From the NCBI RefSeq assembly GCF_030052815.1, contig NC_079501.1, positions 77,954,979 through 78,018,978 on the forward strand: a stretch of 64,000 nucleotides of DNA. The letters are read 5' to 3'. The stretch comes from Hevea brasiliensis (Eukaryota > Streptophyta > Magnoliopsida > Malpighiales > Euphorbiaceae). A program made the position numbers and the translations under genes. Of the stretch, positions 1 through 12,660 are shown piece by piece; positions within the stretch are counted from its first letter, which is position 1; the number at the start of each line of letters is the position of its first letter. Under the pieces are notes generated by a model. That model saw nothing but the letters and a program-made list of their open reading frames with translations. It was not told the origin of the DNA and did not search any database.

Positions 1-2627
1 AAAAGAAAAACGTATAAATTAAATAATGAAACAATATTTATTCAATTAGTTTATCATATATTTATTTATGAAATGTCATTTGGGTCTCGCTGGGATCATC
101 TCAGTGGAAAGAGTGAGGAGTCGACCTAGTTTTGAGGATTTGAGAAGTTAAATTAAAAAACCACTTCAATTCTAAGTTCTGAGTGAAGAAGGTGATTGAT
201 AAAAGAAAGAAGTAGATTTAATTTCCTTAAAATTAGTTAAAAGGGCTTAGAGAAATGTTAATCCTTTGATTTTTAGAAGGAATGTTTGATTTTTTCTAAA
301 ATTTGATCACCATAAATAAAATGACAAATAGAAGAGTGAATGGAGAATGATTTTTAAGTTCCTTTTTTATTAAAATTTTGAGGAGAGTGAGAGAATGAAC
401 CTCCTCCGTTTTATTATTTAAGATTGGATAAGAACCCTCCTCTCTCTTTTTATTATTTGATTTAGAGAGACCTCTCCGATACTCTCCTCCGATCTTATTT
501 AAGTTAATTTTTGAAGGAGACCGGATAAGATCCTCCTCGATCCTTTGTTTTTATTCTTTTAGAGATTTGATATAACTCCTTGATCTTAAGAGTTGTTGAG
601 TCCGATCCGATCTAAGATTTACTCTTTTTTGTGATAAGAACTAAGTTCTTTAAAACTTTTTCAAATTTTAGGACTATGACTTCCGAATTTTGATGAACTT
701 TGATTTAAATTTACGATAAATTTAACTTAGAGTCTAAGAGCCTAAAACTAAGAATTCTGACCTTCGAAAATGCCGGGGATAAGGTTTATGGATATCCTGT
801 GGCTGAACGGGGAACACTAGACTTGATTCACTGACCTTTTCATGTAGTCATTTTACCAATATCTATTAATGACCGATCCACTCTGTTTCGCTTACTTTGG
901 TCTTATTCCATTTCATGACATCTTTGTCGAATTGTCTTACGCCCCCTAATAGTTCGGCTATCTTCCCGACGTGTTATTCGTGTCCTCTTTAAAGGAGACC
1001 TCTAAGTTGCAGCTACCACGCTACTCCAACCATTTACATACTACAAAGAGTTAAAAAAACCGGTTTCGTAAATTACAGATCAATAAAATGAAATGATCAC
1101 TAAAAAAAATGAATTGAAAGTGACTTTTTTGTGATTGCTTGTGCGTAAATGGTCTAGATGTAAGAAGAACAAGTAAAGTGCGGGAAATAAACGTAGACGC
1201 TTAATAAAACAAGAACATGAACTCTTATAACAATATTTTCTCTTGGGTTCTCTTGTACAAAAATACCCTTGAAGAAAGTTGCAAATGTATGAAGAACAAA
1301 GGAAGTGCAGAAACAAACGTAAAATGAGGTGAACTCTTACCCGTGAGGAGCCAAATATATTGAAATAATGAAGTAGTAAACAAAGGATGAAGATGGCGGA
1401 TTGATCACCGAGAGTTGATGTCCTGTGAAACCGAGAGATGCTTTAGCTAAAAGGTAACGGTAAGAACCAGTGAAAGGAAGTTGAGCTTGAACAATGAAAG
1501 GAAAGCAGAGATGATGAGAGTATGACCATAATGAACAAACTGGGAATGTAGAGTTCCAATATTCAAAATCTTTTCAAGAAAACACTCAAAAACTAGTTTC
1601 AAAAGTATTTTTAATCACTACAAAACAGCAGAGTAACAAATCAATGAAGTTTCGAGTTCCTCCACGATAATAGCAGCCTCTTGCCTATATTTTTGTGTCC
1701 CCTTGAACGCTTTTTCATGCGGTATTTATAGAATCTGTGCTCCATGAAGGGTCAAGATTCATTTTGAGGGAGATGGAGGGTCGATTTTGAAGTACATGAT
1801 CGGATGTTCGGGAATTAAAGAGAATCAAAACGAATGGTGAGATCACTTCTCAAAGTATTTGTCCTTTTCCTCTTTAATCCGACGGTCTTGAATTCTCTTG
1901 TCCGAACGATCCGAGGGCCGAGAGTGAAAACGCCGTATTATCATCTTCTCTTTTGATCCAAGGGCTCCGGATTCATCCTTACAAGTGAGATCAACGGTGG
2001 AGATTGGGATGTACAGGATCACATGACATACCGCACTGCCAAGATTAAGTGCGATTCTTAGGCGCATGGAGATCTCTGTCGCCACGCTTTAACTACCTCT
2101 ACGATTCCACGACGGTTATTGGAATTTGTCTTATTCTTTTGTCTTCCGATCCTCCCCTAGCTCCTATTCCGATCTCTCATGCCGATCTCCTATCTCCCGA
2201 TCCCTTTATCCTTGATCGCCGATTCGGTCCAAGCATTAATTACATCTCGATTTTCAAGCGCCCGCTGCTTTCCGCCAAAGATTAAATGCCCATTTTCCCT
2301 ATATACCCCTCGTTGATAGTGGCATTTCCTTCATTCGATTTTTCTCTTTCTCCTTGTTTCTTGGTTCTAGCTGCTCGGGAAAGTTCCGCTACAATCGTGG
2401 TTTTGATCCTCTTCCGATGGAATTCCTTTCTCGATGAAAATTTACGATCCTGATTGGATGGTCCTAATTGACGATGGTGAGAGAACCGATTTGATCGATC
2501 CGTATTGCGGGCTTGGTTGTACCGATCTCGAAGTTGCTCAACCGAGTTCATTCGCTTCTCATCACATTGAGTGTTCCGACAATGATTCTCGATCATTATT
2601 GTTCCGACAATGATGAAGCATCCGGTC

Positions 2628-2755
2628 GGTAATATCCTTGGGATCGCTTATAAACCGATCCTTGGAACACTGGGAGTATCCTTGGAATTAGTTATAAATC
2701 GATCCATGGATCTCCGGAGTATCCTTGGGATCGATTGTAAATCGATCCTTAGATC
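2628..2755. repeat. Tandem repeat, about 44 bp x 3
   Basis: Three imperfect copies share the block ATATCCTTGG or GTATCCTTGG, then a TATAAA/TGTAAA CGATCC stretch, spaced by about 44 bp. They lie directly before the palindromic array and some 470-590 bp upstream of the candidate TATA box. Confidence 0.6.
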
Positions 2756-2779
2756 ACCTCTTCGATAGGATTTTTCACG

Positions 2780-2957
2780 GTCTCTAGAGATCACGAAATG
2801 ATGTGATCCAATGTTAGTGTAATCCGATCTCTAGAGATCGCCCAAATGATGTAGTCTGTCAATGTAATCGGATCTCTAGAGATCACCCAAATGATGTAGT
2901 CTGCCCTTATTGTAATCCGATCCTCGAGATCTCCCAAATGATGTAATCCGATCTTTT
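2780..2957. repeat. Tandem array built around a perfect 14-bp palindrome
   Basis: Four units of about 44-48 bp start near 2780, 2825, 2869 and 2917. Units 2 and 3 contain the perfect palindrome GATCTCTAGAGATC; units 1 and 4 carry diverged forms. Each is followed by a CCCAAATGATGTA-like block (AAATGATGT in unit 1). The array is about 265-440 bp upstream of the TATA box at 3221, the usual place for enhancer-like repeats in a plant LTR U3 region; that role is inferred. Confidence 0.7.
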
Positions 2958-3220
2958 GCAAATAAAGACTTTATTTTGCGCTATCATCTTATTATTTTTG
3001 CATTGATTATTTTCCGATCTCTAAGGTGGTTATCCGATCCGGTTCTTTACTTGAATGACACTTGATCGATCCTTTATTCAAAATATTTAACTTATTATGC
3101 CGATCTCCAATTAACCGATCTCGAACATTCGGATATTTGAGAGAAGTGTCGAACAAATTGCCGAGTCTCACCAATCGATGCGCCGCTTAGAACCTCATGA
3201 GCATTAAATGCTCTGACTAG

Positions 3221-3228
3221 TATAAATA
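3221..3228 (+). promoter_or_regulatory. TATA box of the decayed retroelement
   Basis: TATAAATA followed by a G-rich stretch and a pyrimidine-rich CTCTCATTT region about 30 nt downstream, which would suit a transcription start. The first ATG of the degraded coding core is at 3373. Confidence 0.5.
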
Positions 3229-3372
3229 GGGGAGGGTTAGCGCTTGTTCTCTCATTTCATTTTCGCTGCTCATAGCTTCAAGTTCTCTCATTTTCTCGCT
3301 TTCTTCGACGCGATTAGACTCGTAAGGGCTTTAATCCTCTTCTTAGTTTAAGTTCTTTGTTTTTCTTGAAAA

Positions 3373-5179
3373 TGAGCGGTGCCGAAGGTCGAGAGCGAGC
3401 CCTCCTTCCATTGAGTTCTCTTGGTCATCGTCGATGAAGAAGAGGCGCGCCCAACAGGCAACCTAAACCCCTAGGGTCTCTCGCCTGTGCCTGGTCGGTC
3501 ATACCATTAAGGCGTCTGCGCCCCTCTTCAAGGAGAGACCCTTCCCATAGACGAGCTTCCATCGGTTCTTCGAACTGATCCGCAATCGCTTGTTCAAGAA
3601 TACAACATTTGTCCCGATTCATATGAGTCGATCAAGTGCCATGGCGATCTTCGTGGTCGATCATTCTTTTGAAGAGGATGACATGGTCATGGTGTACGAA
3701 GAACGCTTAAAGGCCCCGAGGTTCCTCTAGCCGATTTCTATAAGGAGGTCCTAAAATTTCACCGAATATCCATTGTTCAAATCCACCCCAACTCGTGGCG
3801 GATCTTGGTTGCTTTCCGAGGTCTATGCCGAGCTAAGGGAATCGGACCTACAACTAAAGTGTTCGCCAAGCCACCGGCTAACTCACCAAAGGACGATGAC
3901 CATCGGTTCTTTCAGCGGCTAATGGGCTCTTTTCCGATCCGCCTCGTCTCTTAAGAATGGAAGAATCGCTTCTTCATTGTGAGGAGCAAAGATCCGAGCC
4001 GCTTTGAGGACTTCCCCACTGGTGGTACCGGGGACCCTTGCTTCGAACCATATTACCCCGAGCGAAGAGGAAAGTTTGATAGTGATGGATCTCAAGAGTG
4101 AGGCTGCCACTAAAAAGTATTCTTGTTTGATTCGTGATCGCCGAGCCGCACCATTGACTGTTCAGCCATCGCCAAGACCGCGAACTTCCGCTCTCTAACC
4201 TCGGCATCGGTATTTTCTATATCTCAATTCTCACGACCTTAGTGATCTCACTAACCTTTTCTTTGTGCAGTATGGCGGGTGGTGAGGGTTCAAGGAAACG
4301 GAAGAAGGAGAGAGAGATCTCCGAAGATAAAGGAGATAAAGCGTCGAACGACTCCAAACGCCTGTCACGAACACAGGGAGATACAAAGTGATCCTCCCCA
4401 ACCTTCGGTCCACGACCACCGGCTACCCGATCTCCTCCTAGATCGAGGAGCAGCCTCCGATTCTCAGCTTGTTCCAAGCAGGAAGGGGGCCTTCTCAAGC
4501 TTCGAGGACCTCTTCTCGGGCGCTCAAGTCGATCGATCGCTTGAGGAATAATCGGACCGTCAAGGAGAACTCGATTTCGCCAAAGTCCTAGGGTCTACCA
4601 TCTTCTTTCCGAGGATCGGACAAAGCTATCCTGAATGGTCTCGACGACATATTGACTCGACCATGAGCTTAAACGTGGAGTGTCCGTGAACTGCACCATG
4701 ATCCGAAAGGATTCAGCGCCAGGTAAGGAGATCGGAAGAAAAATCAGAGGTGGATTCTCTCCGATCCCAACTCTCATCCGCTCGGGATTATATATCTCAA
4801 GTCGAGGGACGGCAAAGCTCCATGAAGACCGGTTGGCGACAGAATCGTGCTTTGGATGAGAGGGACCGTGCTCTTAAGGAAGTCCAGTGCTTCACGCCAA
4901 CGGTTACTGTGTCGCTCAACATAGAGGAACTTGAGGCGAAGGATAAGGAGCTTAAGGAGAAAGATAAGGAGCTAAGGAGAGGGATGAAGAGATGGTGACT
5001 GAATAGCCGAGGCCTATATGAAGGCTCACAAGGACCTCTTGGCCGCACTCCGGGAGCGCACCTTAAGAAGACTTTTCTTGGATGGCGATGTGGCTCTGAG
5101 GACAATGATGAAGACAAGTGAGGATGAAGCAGAGGGTGAGAGGGAGAGAGGGAGTGATCCAACAGATCAGCCGGGGTGA
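3373..5179 (+). pseudogene. Degenerate coding core of a non-autonomous gypsy-type element
   Basis: The stretch is GC-richer than its surroundings and shows broken plus-strand coding character across several frames. Recognisable pieces include an NSWRILVAF-like segment near 3790, FFQRLMGSFP near 3910 and WKNRFFIVRSKDPSRFEDFP near 3960. These fit the layout of plant 'putative gypsy type transposon' proteins (family recalled as PF04195, not searched). Downstream come a charged, lysine/arginine-rich segment (4270-4380) and a coiled-coil-like stretch with repeated KELKEKDKEL (4920-4985), ending in an acidic tail before a TGA at 5177-5179. Frames change repeatedly and stops interrupt it. No protease, reverse transcriptase or integrase is visible, so it is non-autonomous and dead. 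Confidence 0.5.
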
Positions 5180-5239
5180 TCCTCACCAATAACTTGTACA
5201 AATTATGACATGAAATGAAATGCCTTTTGTTCAATGAAT

Positions 5240-5765
5240 GATTGTGATCGGAAAATTTTAAACCATTATTTGTCCGAGTATTTGATTATATGAGCAAAGA
5301 AACAAAACTAAATGTGATTATTAATCTAAGTATGAGAGATCGGAAAGCACTTTGAACATGAGATCGGTAGGGAAGAAATGCTGAACAGAACTTGACCGAA
5401 AATTTAACTCGAACACTTAAGATCGGAATCGAACCAAAACTTTAGCTCTTAAACTTTCGGAAAGGAGGTCGGCGATAAAACTGGTAGGAAAAGATCTAGT
5501 GCCCGTTCATTTTATTCATCAACAGAGATCAGGAATATTCTTGACAGGTCCGGAAATCCGACATCGGGTTTGAGAGGTCGGTAAAATGATTTTGAGAGAT
5601 CGGCGAGGCTTTAATGAATGTGAGGACTTAGCATTGATTCAATTCTCTGTGAGGAGAGATCGGAAATGTGACCGCCTATCAGGGAGGGACCGGAAACGTG
5701 ATTAGCTGTTCAAAGAAAAGATTTTTTTATTGATTCTAGGGATCGGCCAAAATATGGTGTCGACA
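5240..5765. repeat. Downstream flank of the element, GATCGG-rich
   Basis: Non-coding tail with at least six GATCGG words (for example near 5338, 5362, 5420, 5597, 5660 and 5747). It ends GTGTCGACA at 5765, which could be an LTR terminus, but no matching copy was found upstream. Confidence 0.35.
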
Positions 5766-5769
5766 GTAC

Positions 5770-6394
5770 TTATCTCAAATTAATTTAATTAAATTATAAA
5801 TATTTATTATGTAATGCTTACATCATCATGATATCATAAAGCATTTAATTTTTGAATTTTCTTTTCTTTTATTTTTCTTTTCTTCCCTCCACCACTTCAC
5901 TTTTAATCTATTTTTCATAAATTTAATTTCCTACATTTTAATGGACATTTAGGCTAAGAGTCACCTCTAAGGGTGAATTGACCAAATTGCCCCTTACCGG
6001 TTTGATAAGTTTTTCTGACAGCACTAGATTGCTTCCTGAACTCTGATTCAATTATTTGAACTTGTTCTCTATTCTTTTCTATGATTTTCACATTACCATT
6101 AGCTTCACAATTATCCCTAGACCTGGGGCGTCACAGGGTCCCACACGAATTTAGGGTAGCAACTGAGCTCACAGTCACTTCCCATTTCGGTCACCCATCG
6201 CCAAGACCTCGGCTCATTTAACTGATTATGCTATATTTTCTTATTTCCATTTCACCCTTATATGATTTCTATTAATTTTTATTTATGACTTTTCTAGATG
6301 ATTTAAACATGGTTCTAAACATCCTGACTATCTGGACAGGTACTAGTCACCGGAACAGTAGAATGTATAGACTACTTAATATAGGGACGTTACA
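5770..6394 (-). repeat. Truncated LTR fragment, minus orientation
   Basis: On the minus strand the fragment opens TGTAACGTCCC and continues with CATTCTACTGTTCCGGTGAC and a CTGTCCAGATAG-like block. This matches the start of the long LTRs at 15284 and 23121 (ATTCTACTGTTCCGGTGA, then GGACAGCTAG). Only the 5' few hundred bases of such an LTR are present. Confidence 0.6.
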
Positions 6395-7173
6395 TGCATA
6401 ATTCATAAATTGCTATTGATGCATTAATGGATATTGGATGACCCATTACTCCCCCATGTTATGTTATGTAATGTTATGGATCCATAAGTAAATCCTAAGA
6501 GGAGATCTTGACATTGCCCTCAAGGAAGATCTGATAGCTGCCCCTGGGTACATGATACAGGTCATGTTTAAAAGGAAAGTTTGGAGAATTTTTGGTGATA
6601 ATGTCTATCTTATGTGAAATGTTTGTGATGTGAAAATTCATATGAATGATGCATTGCACATGTATGAATGAATGATGAAATTTATAATGGTTAGTTTACT
6701 TACTGAGCTTGTGCAAGCTTACCCCATTCTCCTAACCCCCAGGTACAGGGTTAGACTAGAAGAGTTTCTTAAAGAGAGAGCTTCAAATATAGTCTTAATC
6801 CTTCGTTATATATAATGTATAGGTAGATGGACATGTAACTAATGGATAGCACTGTAGTGGTGATTTAAGGAAAAATGTAATGATTATTTAAGTATGATGT
6901 TGTATATTGTGTTAACCCTTTGAGGGCATACATATTGAATCATTACACTTTGAATCTTATGTATGTTAAGATTCAAATTATGAGCCGTTATTATGTTAAG
7001 AATGTTTATGTATGGATAAAAAGACTAAAGTGTAATGGTTTGATGTATGTTAAGATGGTGGGTTATAGGAATGTATGTATGATCCACAGGTTTTAGGCTT
7101 GCTACAGGTTCTGGCAGCTTTAAGCTGACCCAATCCCTAGCGCTTGTAATGATCCCTGGTTTGGGTCATTACA
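6395..7173 (+). repeat. LTR-like fragment ending GGGTCATTACA
   Basis: Plus-strand fragment abutting the previous one. It carries an 'ACTGAG..' stem-loop at 6704-6721 at the place where the long LTRs have theirs, and ends in ...TTGGGTCATTACA, an LTR-style CA end. Together with the fragment on its left it may be a rearranged or deleted LTR element of a third family. Confidence 0.4.
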
Positions 7174-7486
7174 GTATGGGCCATAGTGATAAGTCATGAG
7201 GGTGGGAGTAGAGATCAATAGAGGTAGAGAGGGAAGAAGAAAAAGGCTGATGATGGAGGAAGGCTAGGGGTAAAAACTCAAAAAGCTTGAAATGAAAAGC
7301 AAGAAACTTTGAATTTCAAGAAAAAGGGTGACTCTGCTTTCTAGCAAAAAGACTTCAATTCCTCATTTTTTATTTCTAATCAAAATAGAGAGAATCAAAG
7401 GAAGAAGGGTTAGTTGATGTTTCACGAAAGGCAAAGGAAGGGAAGCAAAGTAGCTTAAGACCAATGTAGTGGATTCATATATATAT
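7174..7486. other. No gene seen
   Basis: Purine-rich sequence between two LTR-derived pieces. No coding or RNA signal was recognised. Confidence 0.5.
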
Positions 7487-10400
7487 TGTAACACCCTCCC
7501 TAAAGCAACTCTGTACATTCTACTGTTTCAGTGACCAGTGTAGGTCCGGACAGCTAGAATTTCTGGAAAAATATTTAAACTAAAGTGAGGAACCATAATT
7601 AACTCAAATATTAATAAGAAAAATTTAGGAAAAATTTTAGAAATAAAATACAACCAAGTTAAATAAGCCGGTGCCCTAGCGATGGGTAACCTAGTGGGAA
7701 GTTGCGGTTCTCGCAACTAAGAGCCCTAGACCTGGGGGAAATTTCATAAAATAACTTTTGGGACTCCAGAGAAGGGTCATTGAGGTTTCTATGGCATTAG
7801 AATACCAAGAAAATACTTAGAAAAATTTTTCTATTGTTACAGACAATTTTGGTATTTTAATCCTAACGTATGGCATTTTTGTCATTTCGCCTTCTGATGT
7901 GATTTTTGGCTGACTTCTCCAGTTAAGTAAATAATTATTATAATATAAAATATGATTAAATATTGCTAAAAATTGAATTGAAAATGAGTAGAGAAAAGAA
8001 GAAAAGAAAATGAAAGAAAATACTTAATTATGACATCATATGATGTCTTTAAAAAACTCCACCAATCATCTTTTAACAAGCACTTTTAAATCAATTAAAA
8101 GGACAAAAAGAGTTAAAAATTGAAAAAATTTTTGCTCTTCTTCCTCAAAATTTCGAGCCTTCTCATTCCCAAACCATTTCCACCATTAAAGCTCCCTTAA
8201 GATTCATTTCCCACTTCAATTCACCTCAAAACCTTATCCTCACTTCACTAAAAATTATACCCACACCAAGGAGAAGTGTTTGGCAGACAAGAAAGAGTAA
8301 GAAAGTAAAGAAAAATTAAAGTCTTGGTTGGCTTGGATTTGAGCTACAAGAGGTTAGTGCTTATTTATGCATATTTCTCTCTTTATTCCATGTTAGGGAC
8401 TTAAAATGAGTATGAAATTGTAAGTCAAATGAAATAAAACTTATGTGTATGTACACCATGGAATTTGGCAGCCCTAAGGAAGGGATAATGTTGATGGTTT
8501 TGATGGATTTAAAATGGCTTAGAAATGGTGTTGATGTGTAGACATAAATTTGAAATGGATTAGTATGCCTAATTGACATGTGTTGTGTGAACATTGAATT
8601 TGAGACACAAAAACTTGGATCTTGTTCATGTGTTGGTGAATGAAAGTTTAAATGGTCAATTAGTGACCATTTGGCTATGTATGATGAAGAATTGAAGTGA
8701 GTTGTAGCTTAGGATTTGAGTTTGGCTAGGCTGCCCTTGGTGACCTGCAGGACTGGGCATGAGTCCAGCAGGTTTGGGTAACAATAACTTGAATTGTAGA
8801 GGTTCAATTGGTGCAAGGCTAATTGGACATGAAACTAGACACATAATGGCACAACTTTGGTGAAGAAACCATGCCCATAAAACCAAACCAAGTGGACCAA
8901 AAGCTTGCCCTAATCCGGGTGACCAGTCTGCCTAGGCAAAATGACCAAATGAACAGTATTTGGTTATTTGGTCATAACTTAGTGTAGAAAGGTCCAATTG
9001 ACCTAAAATTTTACCAAAAACAAGCTGAGATATGTACCAACAACTTTCATGAAGAAACCTAACCCAAATTATGACCAGAACATAATCAAAAAGTGAGTTG
9101 CAATCACTATTCATAACACTGTAGATTTGGTCAGTCCAGAAATTCTGGACAAACTTTCAATCCGGCCAGTTGTGGTCTTTGGGCTATAACTTGAGCTACA
9201 AAACTCCAAATGGAGTGATTCAAAAAAAGAAATTCAACTAGACAAAATAAGGAACAACTTTCATGTTGATCATTTTGCCAAATTCCCACTGCAAAAATGA
9301 CCAATGGAACAGTAAACCCAAAGCTTGAAAACTGAAAATTCTGTCCAATTAACTTTAAGCTTAGAATTGGTATTGGCAACCAATACCAACAAATTTAAAA
9401 TGCAAAATGTGATATGTTGATGATATTTAAACTAAAATACCTATTGACAATGCAAAAGTCAACATTTTAGTTGACTAATAAAATGAATAGTAATACCTAA
9501 ACTTAAATTTTAAAAATTGTAAAATTTAAAAGTGTAACATGCCCTAGTACACCTAGCAAGATTGGTTTGGATAGGTTGGCATGTCAATAGGGTTCAATTA
9601 GCAGTACTGCATATGGCATTATATCATTCTGTGATTTCATGGCTTTTAGCCATTCTAACATTATGTTGATACTTGGCCTTGTGCCTAATGTTATTACAGC
9701 TCATTAGTTGTTCTGTTGCACACCGGGAGATACATATGTGACCGATGGTGTGACGGCCCGAGGTACTTGATACCCAGTGCCAGATTACCTGTTTATCCAG
9801 TCCAGTCATCCAGTATAAGTTACTTGGGCAATTAAAAATGGAAGTGGATAAATTTAATGAAATTATGAATATAACAAATACAAAATAAATAAGATTACCA
9901 ATAATGATCGAAAAATTGTTTGCATAAGACATCAGAACATGCACTGCATATTTATTTTCTATTATTTCTTTTTATTTTATTATTGGCACCACTAAGCATT
10001 ATTGCTTAGCGCGTTGCTTTTTGCCACGCGTAGGTTCTGGAGAGACCGACCGAGAGCCTAGTAGACCACAGACTGGGTGAGACCATCTGCAGCTCTGCAT
10101 AGTGTCCGTGTCACCTCACTGTCTTCAGTGCATTGGTAGGACACTAGGTTTCATTTTGGTATTATGTAATCAAACTTTTATTTTCTCATTTATAGTAAGA
10201 CTTATGTAATGTATTTTGATATTAATGTAAATAGTGAAAATTGTGTTTATAAATAGAACATTGAGTATTTTTTATGACTTATATATGAATATTATGTGAA
10301 ATGAATGAATGAGAAATGTAAATATTGTTGAAAAATATTGAGACCATGTTGATGGTTATTGGAGTTTTAGAATGATTGGAAATGATTATTGGAAGTGTTT

Positions 10401-10647
10401 TTCACAGGTTCCGAAGAACTGTTTTCTCCATTTTTAGATGGCACTCTGTCAAATTTTTTTATAAAATTTGCGGAACCTCAAATAAATTATAATTTCAATA
10501 AATGACTTAAATGAAATATATTGTACTTCATAACTATGATAAAAATAAATTAAGGAAGAATAAAAAAATGATTGAGATAAAATAGAGTGTTCCGGTACAC
10601 TGTGTGACATATCTTACTCGGCTATACTGTAGACGGGTAAGGGGTAT

Positions 10648-10651
<4 letters not shown>
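7487..10651 (+). mobile_element. Solo LTR of the B (Tekay-like) family
   Basis: A 3,165-bp sequence starts TGTAACACCCTCCC and ends GGGGTATCACA, colinear over its length with the two LTRs of element B (15284-18352 and 23121-26211), including the TCTACTGTTTCAGTGACCAG block, the long central region, the stem-loop at 9992-10009 and the CCTGTAAAA-type tail. No gag or pol lies on either side, so it is a solo LTR left by LTR-LTR recombination. It is clearly more diverged from the B LTRs than they are from each other. Short open frames inside are not genes. The 5-bp target duplication is not visible; TATAT precedes the element and a CA/TA microsatellite follows it. Confidence 0.85.

Positions 10652-10678
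<27 letters not shown>
10645..10678. repeat. (CA)n(TA)n compound microsatellite at the LTR end
   Basis: The terminal CACA of the solo LTR runs straight into about nine CA dinucleotides and then about seven TA dinucleotides. Confidence 0.9.
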
Positions 10679-10679
10679 T

Positions 10680-12435
10680 AAAAAAAAGTGACATCAGATA
10701 ATGTTATAACCAGGAAACTCGTTATTTGAAATAAAATTAAAATCGAATGATTTTATTGTAATAATTTAAAGTTTAGAGACAAAAATGAAACAATCCCTTA
10801 AGTTTAGGGATGATTAGTGAAATTTATCCTTTAATCTGTAATAGCATATTATAGTGACTTTTTTTGAATAAAAATTAAAGTTGAGAGATATTTTTGTAAT
10901 AAATTAAAATGGAGTGACTTAAATGAAACAAACTTGAAAGTTGTGTTATCATCTATGTAATTTAGTAAAATAAATTAAAAAAAATATTAAAGAATAACCA
11001 AAAAAAAAAACTATGCTTAACATTAGCATAATAATATAACATATTCTCAATCTTATGCTAAAGTGTTTTTTTTTTTTAAGTGTTCTATTGTAATTTTTTT
11101 TTTCTTTACAAGTGTTCTATTGTAATTAGGAAGCTATTTTGTAACAGTTTTTTTTTTTTTTTTTTTTTAATTTGTAGCATCCTAATCTAATTAAATCTCT
11201 AATGTTTAAAAAATATTTTAATTTTTATAATGAAAATAATAAAGAAAAACTACTTTATCTATAATATATATTATTATTTTCAATAGAATTATAATATTTA
11301 ATAGAATAAAATTTAGATTTAAATACGAAATTAATTTAATTAATTAAATTAAAGATTTGTAAATAACAATAATTTTTTTTAGCCAAGTAAAATAGAGAAT
11401 AATTTGTTATTATCAAATTTAATCATTTACCATTTTATTCATCCTATTATTTTCCTTGCTTCTTATTTTTCTATATATTATAGATTATCAATTGTCTAGA
11501 TTATTATTAAATATATTTTTAAAATATATTAATTATAAATATTAAAAATTAATTTAAAATTAATATATATTAATAATAAAAATTTCAAAATAATTACATA
11601 AAATTTTCAAATTCTTTTTTTATATCTTCAATAATATTTTTAAATATTTTTAACTTCTTAATTTTAATTTCAAATGAGACTTGAAATCGTAATTATTTTG
11701 TTGTTACTTCTCAAGTTTATAAATAAATTAAATATTGTCAAAATTTAAATTTCTAACTATATATTATGAGATAAATATTTGATTATTAGACAACTAATTA
11801 GATGATAATAAATGGCATTCCTGTATAATTAAATTTGGTCTTTGTAAAAATATAAATTAGTAAAACTGCATTAAATTAATCATATCTTAGAAATGATTTT
11901 AAGAAAAATATTAAAATTTAAATTGGATATAAAAAAATTAATTTGTATATTCCAAATCAATTAAAAAATATTCTTTAAATCAACTTATTTATTTATTGTA
12001 AGACTAAATAAAATTATATTTAATTAAAAATTTTATCACTAATGTCATTTTATAAAATATAAAAATATATATTAATTTATATTGCTAAAATAAAATAATT
12101 AGTTAATTAGTATTTTAGCGATAGTATTTTGAGTTTAAATTTTGATTTAAACAAAATTATCAAATTATAAATTATTGGTAATGGTAGTACATGGCAGCAC
12201 TTATGGGAATTGCAAATCATCTTTTCCCAACCCCTTTTGTTTGCTTTTGCTGTGGTTAAATTGTTTTATTTGACTAATGAGGTTAAAAAAATATTTAAAA
12301 TAAGTCAAAAATCATAATTAAAATATTTTTTTAATTTTATTTATTTATTTTAAAATTATTTTTTAATTAAATAAAATATTATATTATTTTAATAATTATT
12401 AAAAATATCAATATTATTCTATTTTAACCCCCACG

Positions 12436-12479
<44 letters not shown>

Positions 12480-12660
12480 TTTTGACAAATTAAATTCTTT
12501 TAAGTACCTTTTAATTAAATACTTAAATTATTTAAAAATTAATTTTAAATTACTTTACTAAATAATTAACTACTTACTTTTAAGTTAAAAAATACATTTT
12601 AATTTAAAAGTAGTCAACTAAATATTCTGTATATCAAATATAAATGAATATTCTAACCCC
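10680..12660. other. AT-rich intergenic DNA, no gene seen
   Basis: Very AT-rich sequence with poly-T runs (around 11065 and 11148-11168) and an (AT)n tract of about 37 bp at 12439-12475. No open frame, tRNA or terminal repeat was recognised. It lies downstream of the 3' end of the minus-strand helicase gene. Confidence 0.6.

Larger units (their letters stand above)
1..3220 (+). repeat. Decayed retroelement, upstream/LTR-like part
   Basis: Non-coding repetitive sequence rich in CCGATCT-type words, with no convincing protein. It leads into a TATA box at 3221 and a degraded coding core, so it is best read as the 5' long terminal repeat or leader of a non-autonomous LTR element. Two small tandem arrays lie at 2628-2755 and 2780-2957. 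I could not find a second LTR copy or target-site duplication, so the element's limits are open; it may start before the window. Confidence 0.45.

Noticed and set aside
2282..2596. A 104-codon minus-strand open frame
   Set aside because: No recognisable motif; it lies in repetitive non-coding LTR-like sequence and is antisense to the TATA-driven direction.
4797..5234. A 145-codon minus-strand frame rich in leucine and serine
   Set aside because: It is the antisense shadow of the lysine/glutamate-rich coiled-coil stretch on the plus strand.
7528..9944. Several short minus-strand open frames with hydrophobic residues
   Set aside because: They recur in the other LTR copies (15.3-18.3 kb, 23.1-26.2 kb, 27.9-31.4 kb) at equivalent positions and are non-coding LTR sequence.
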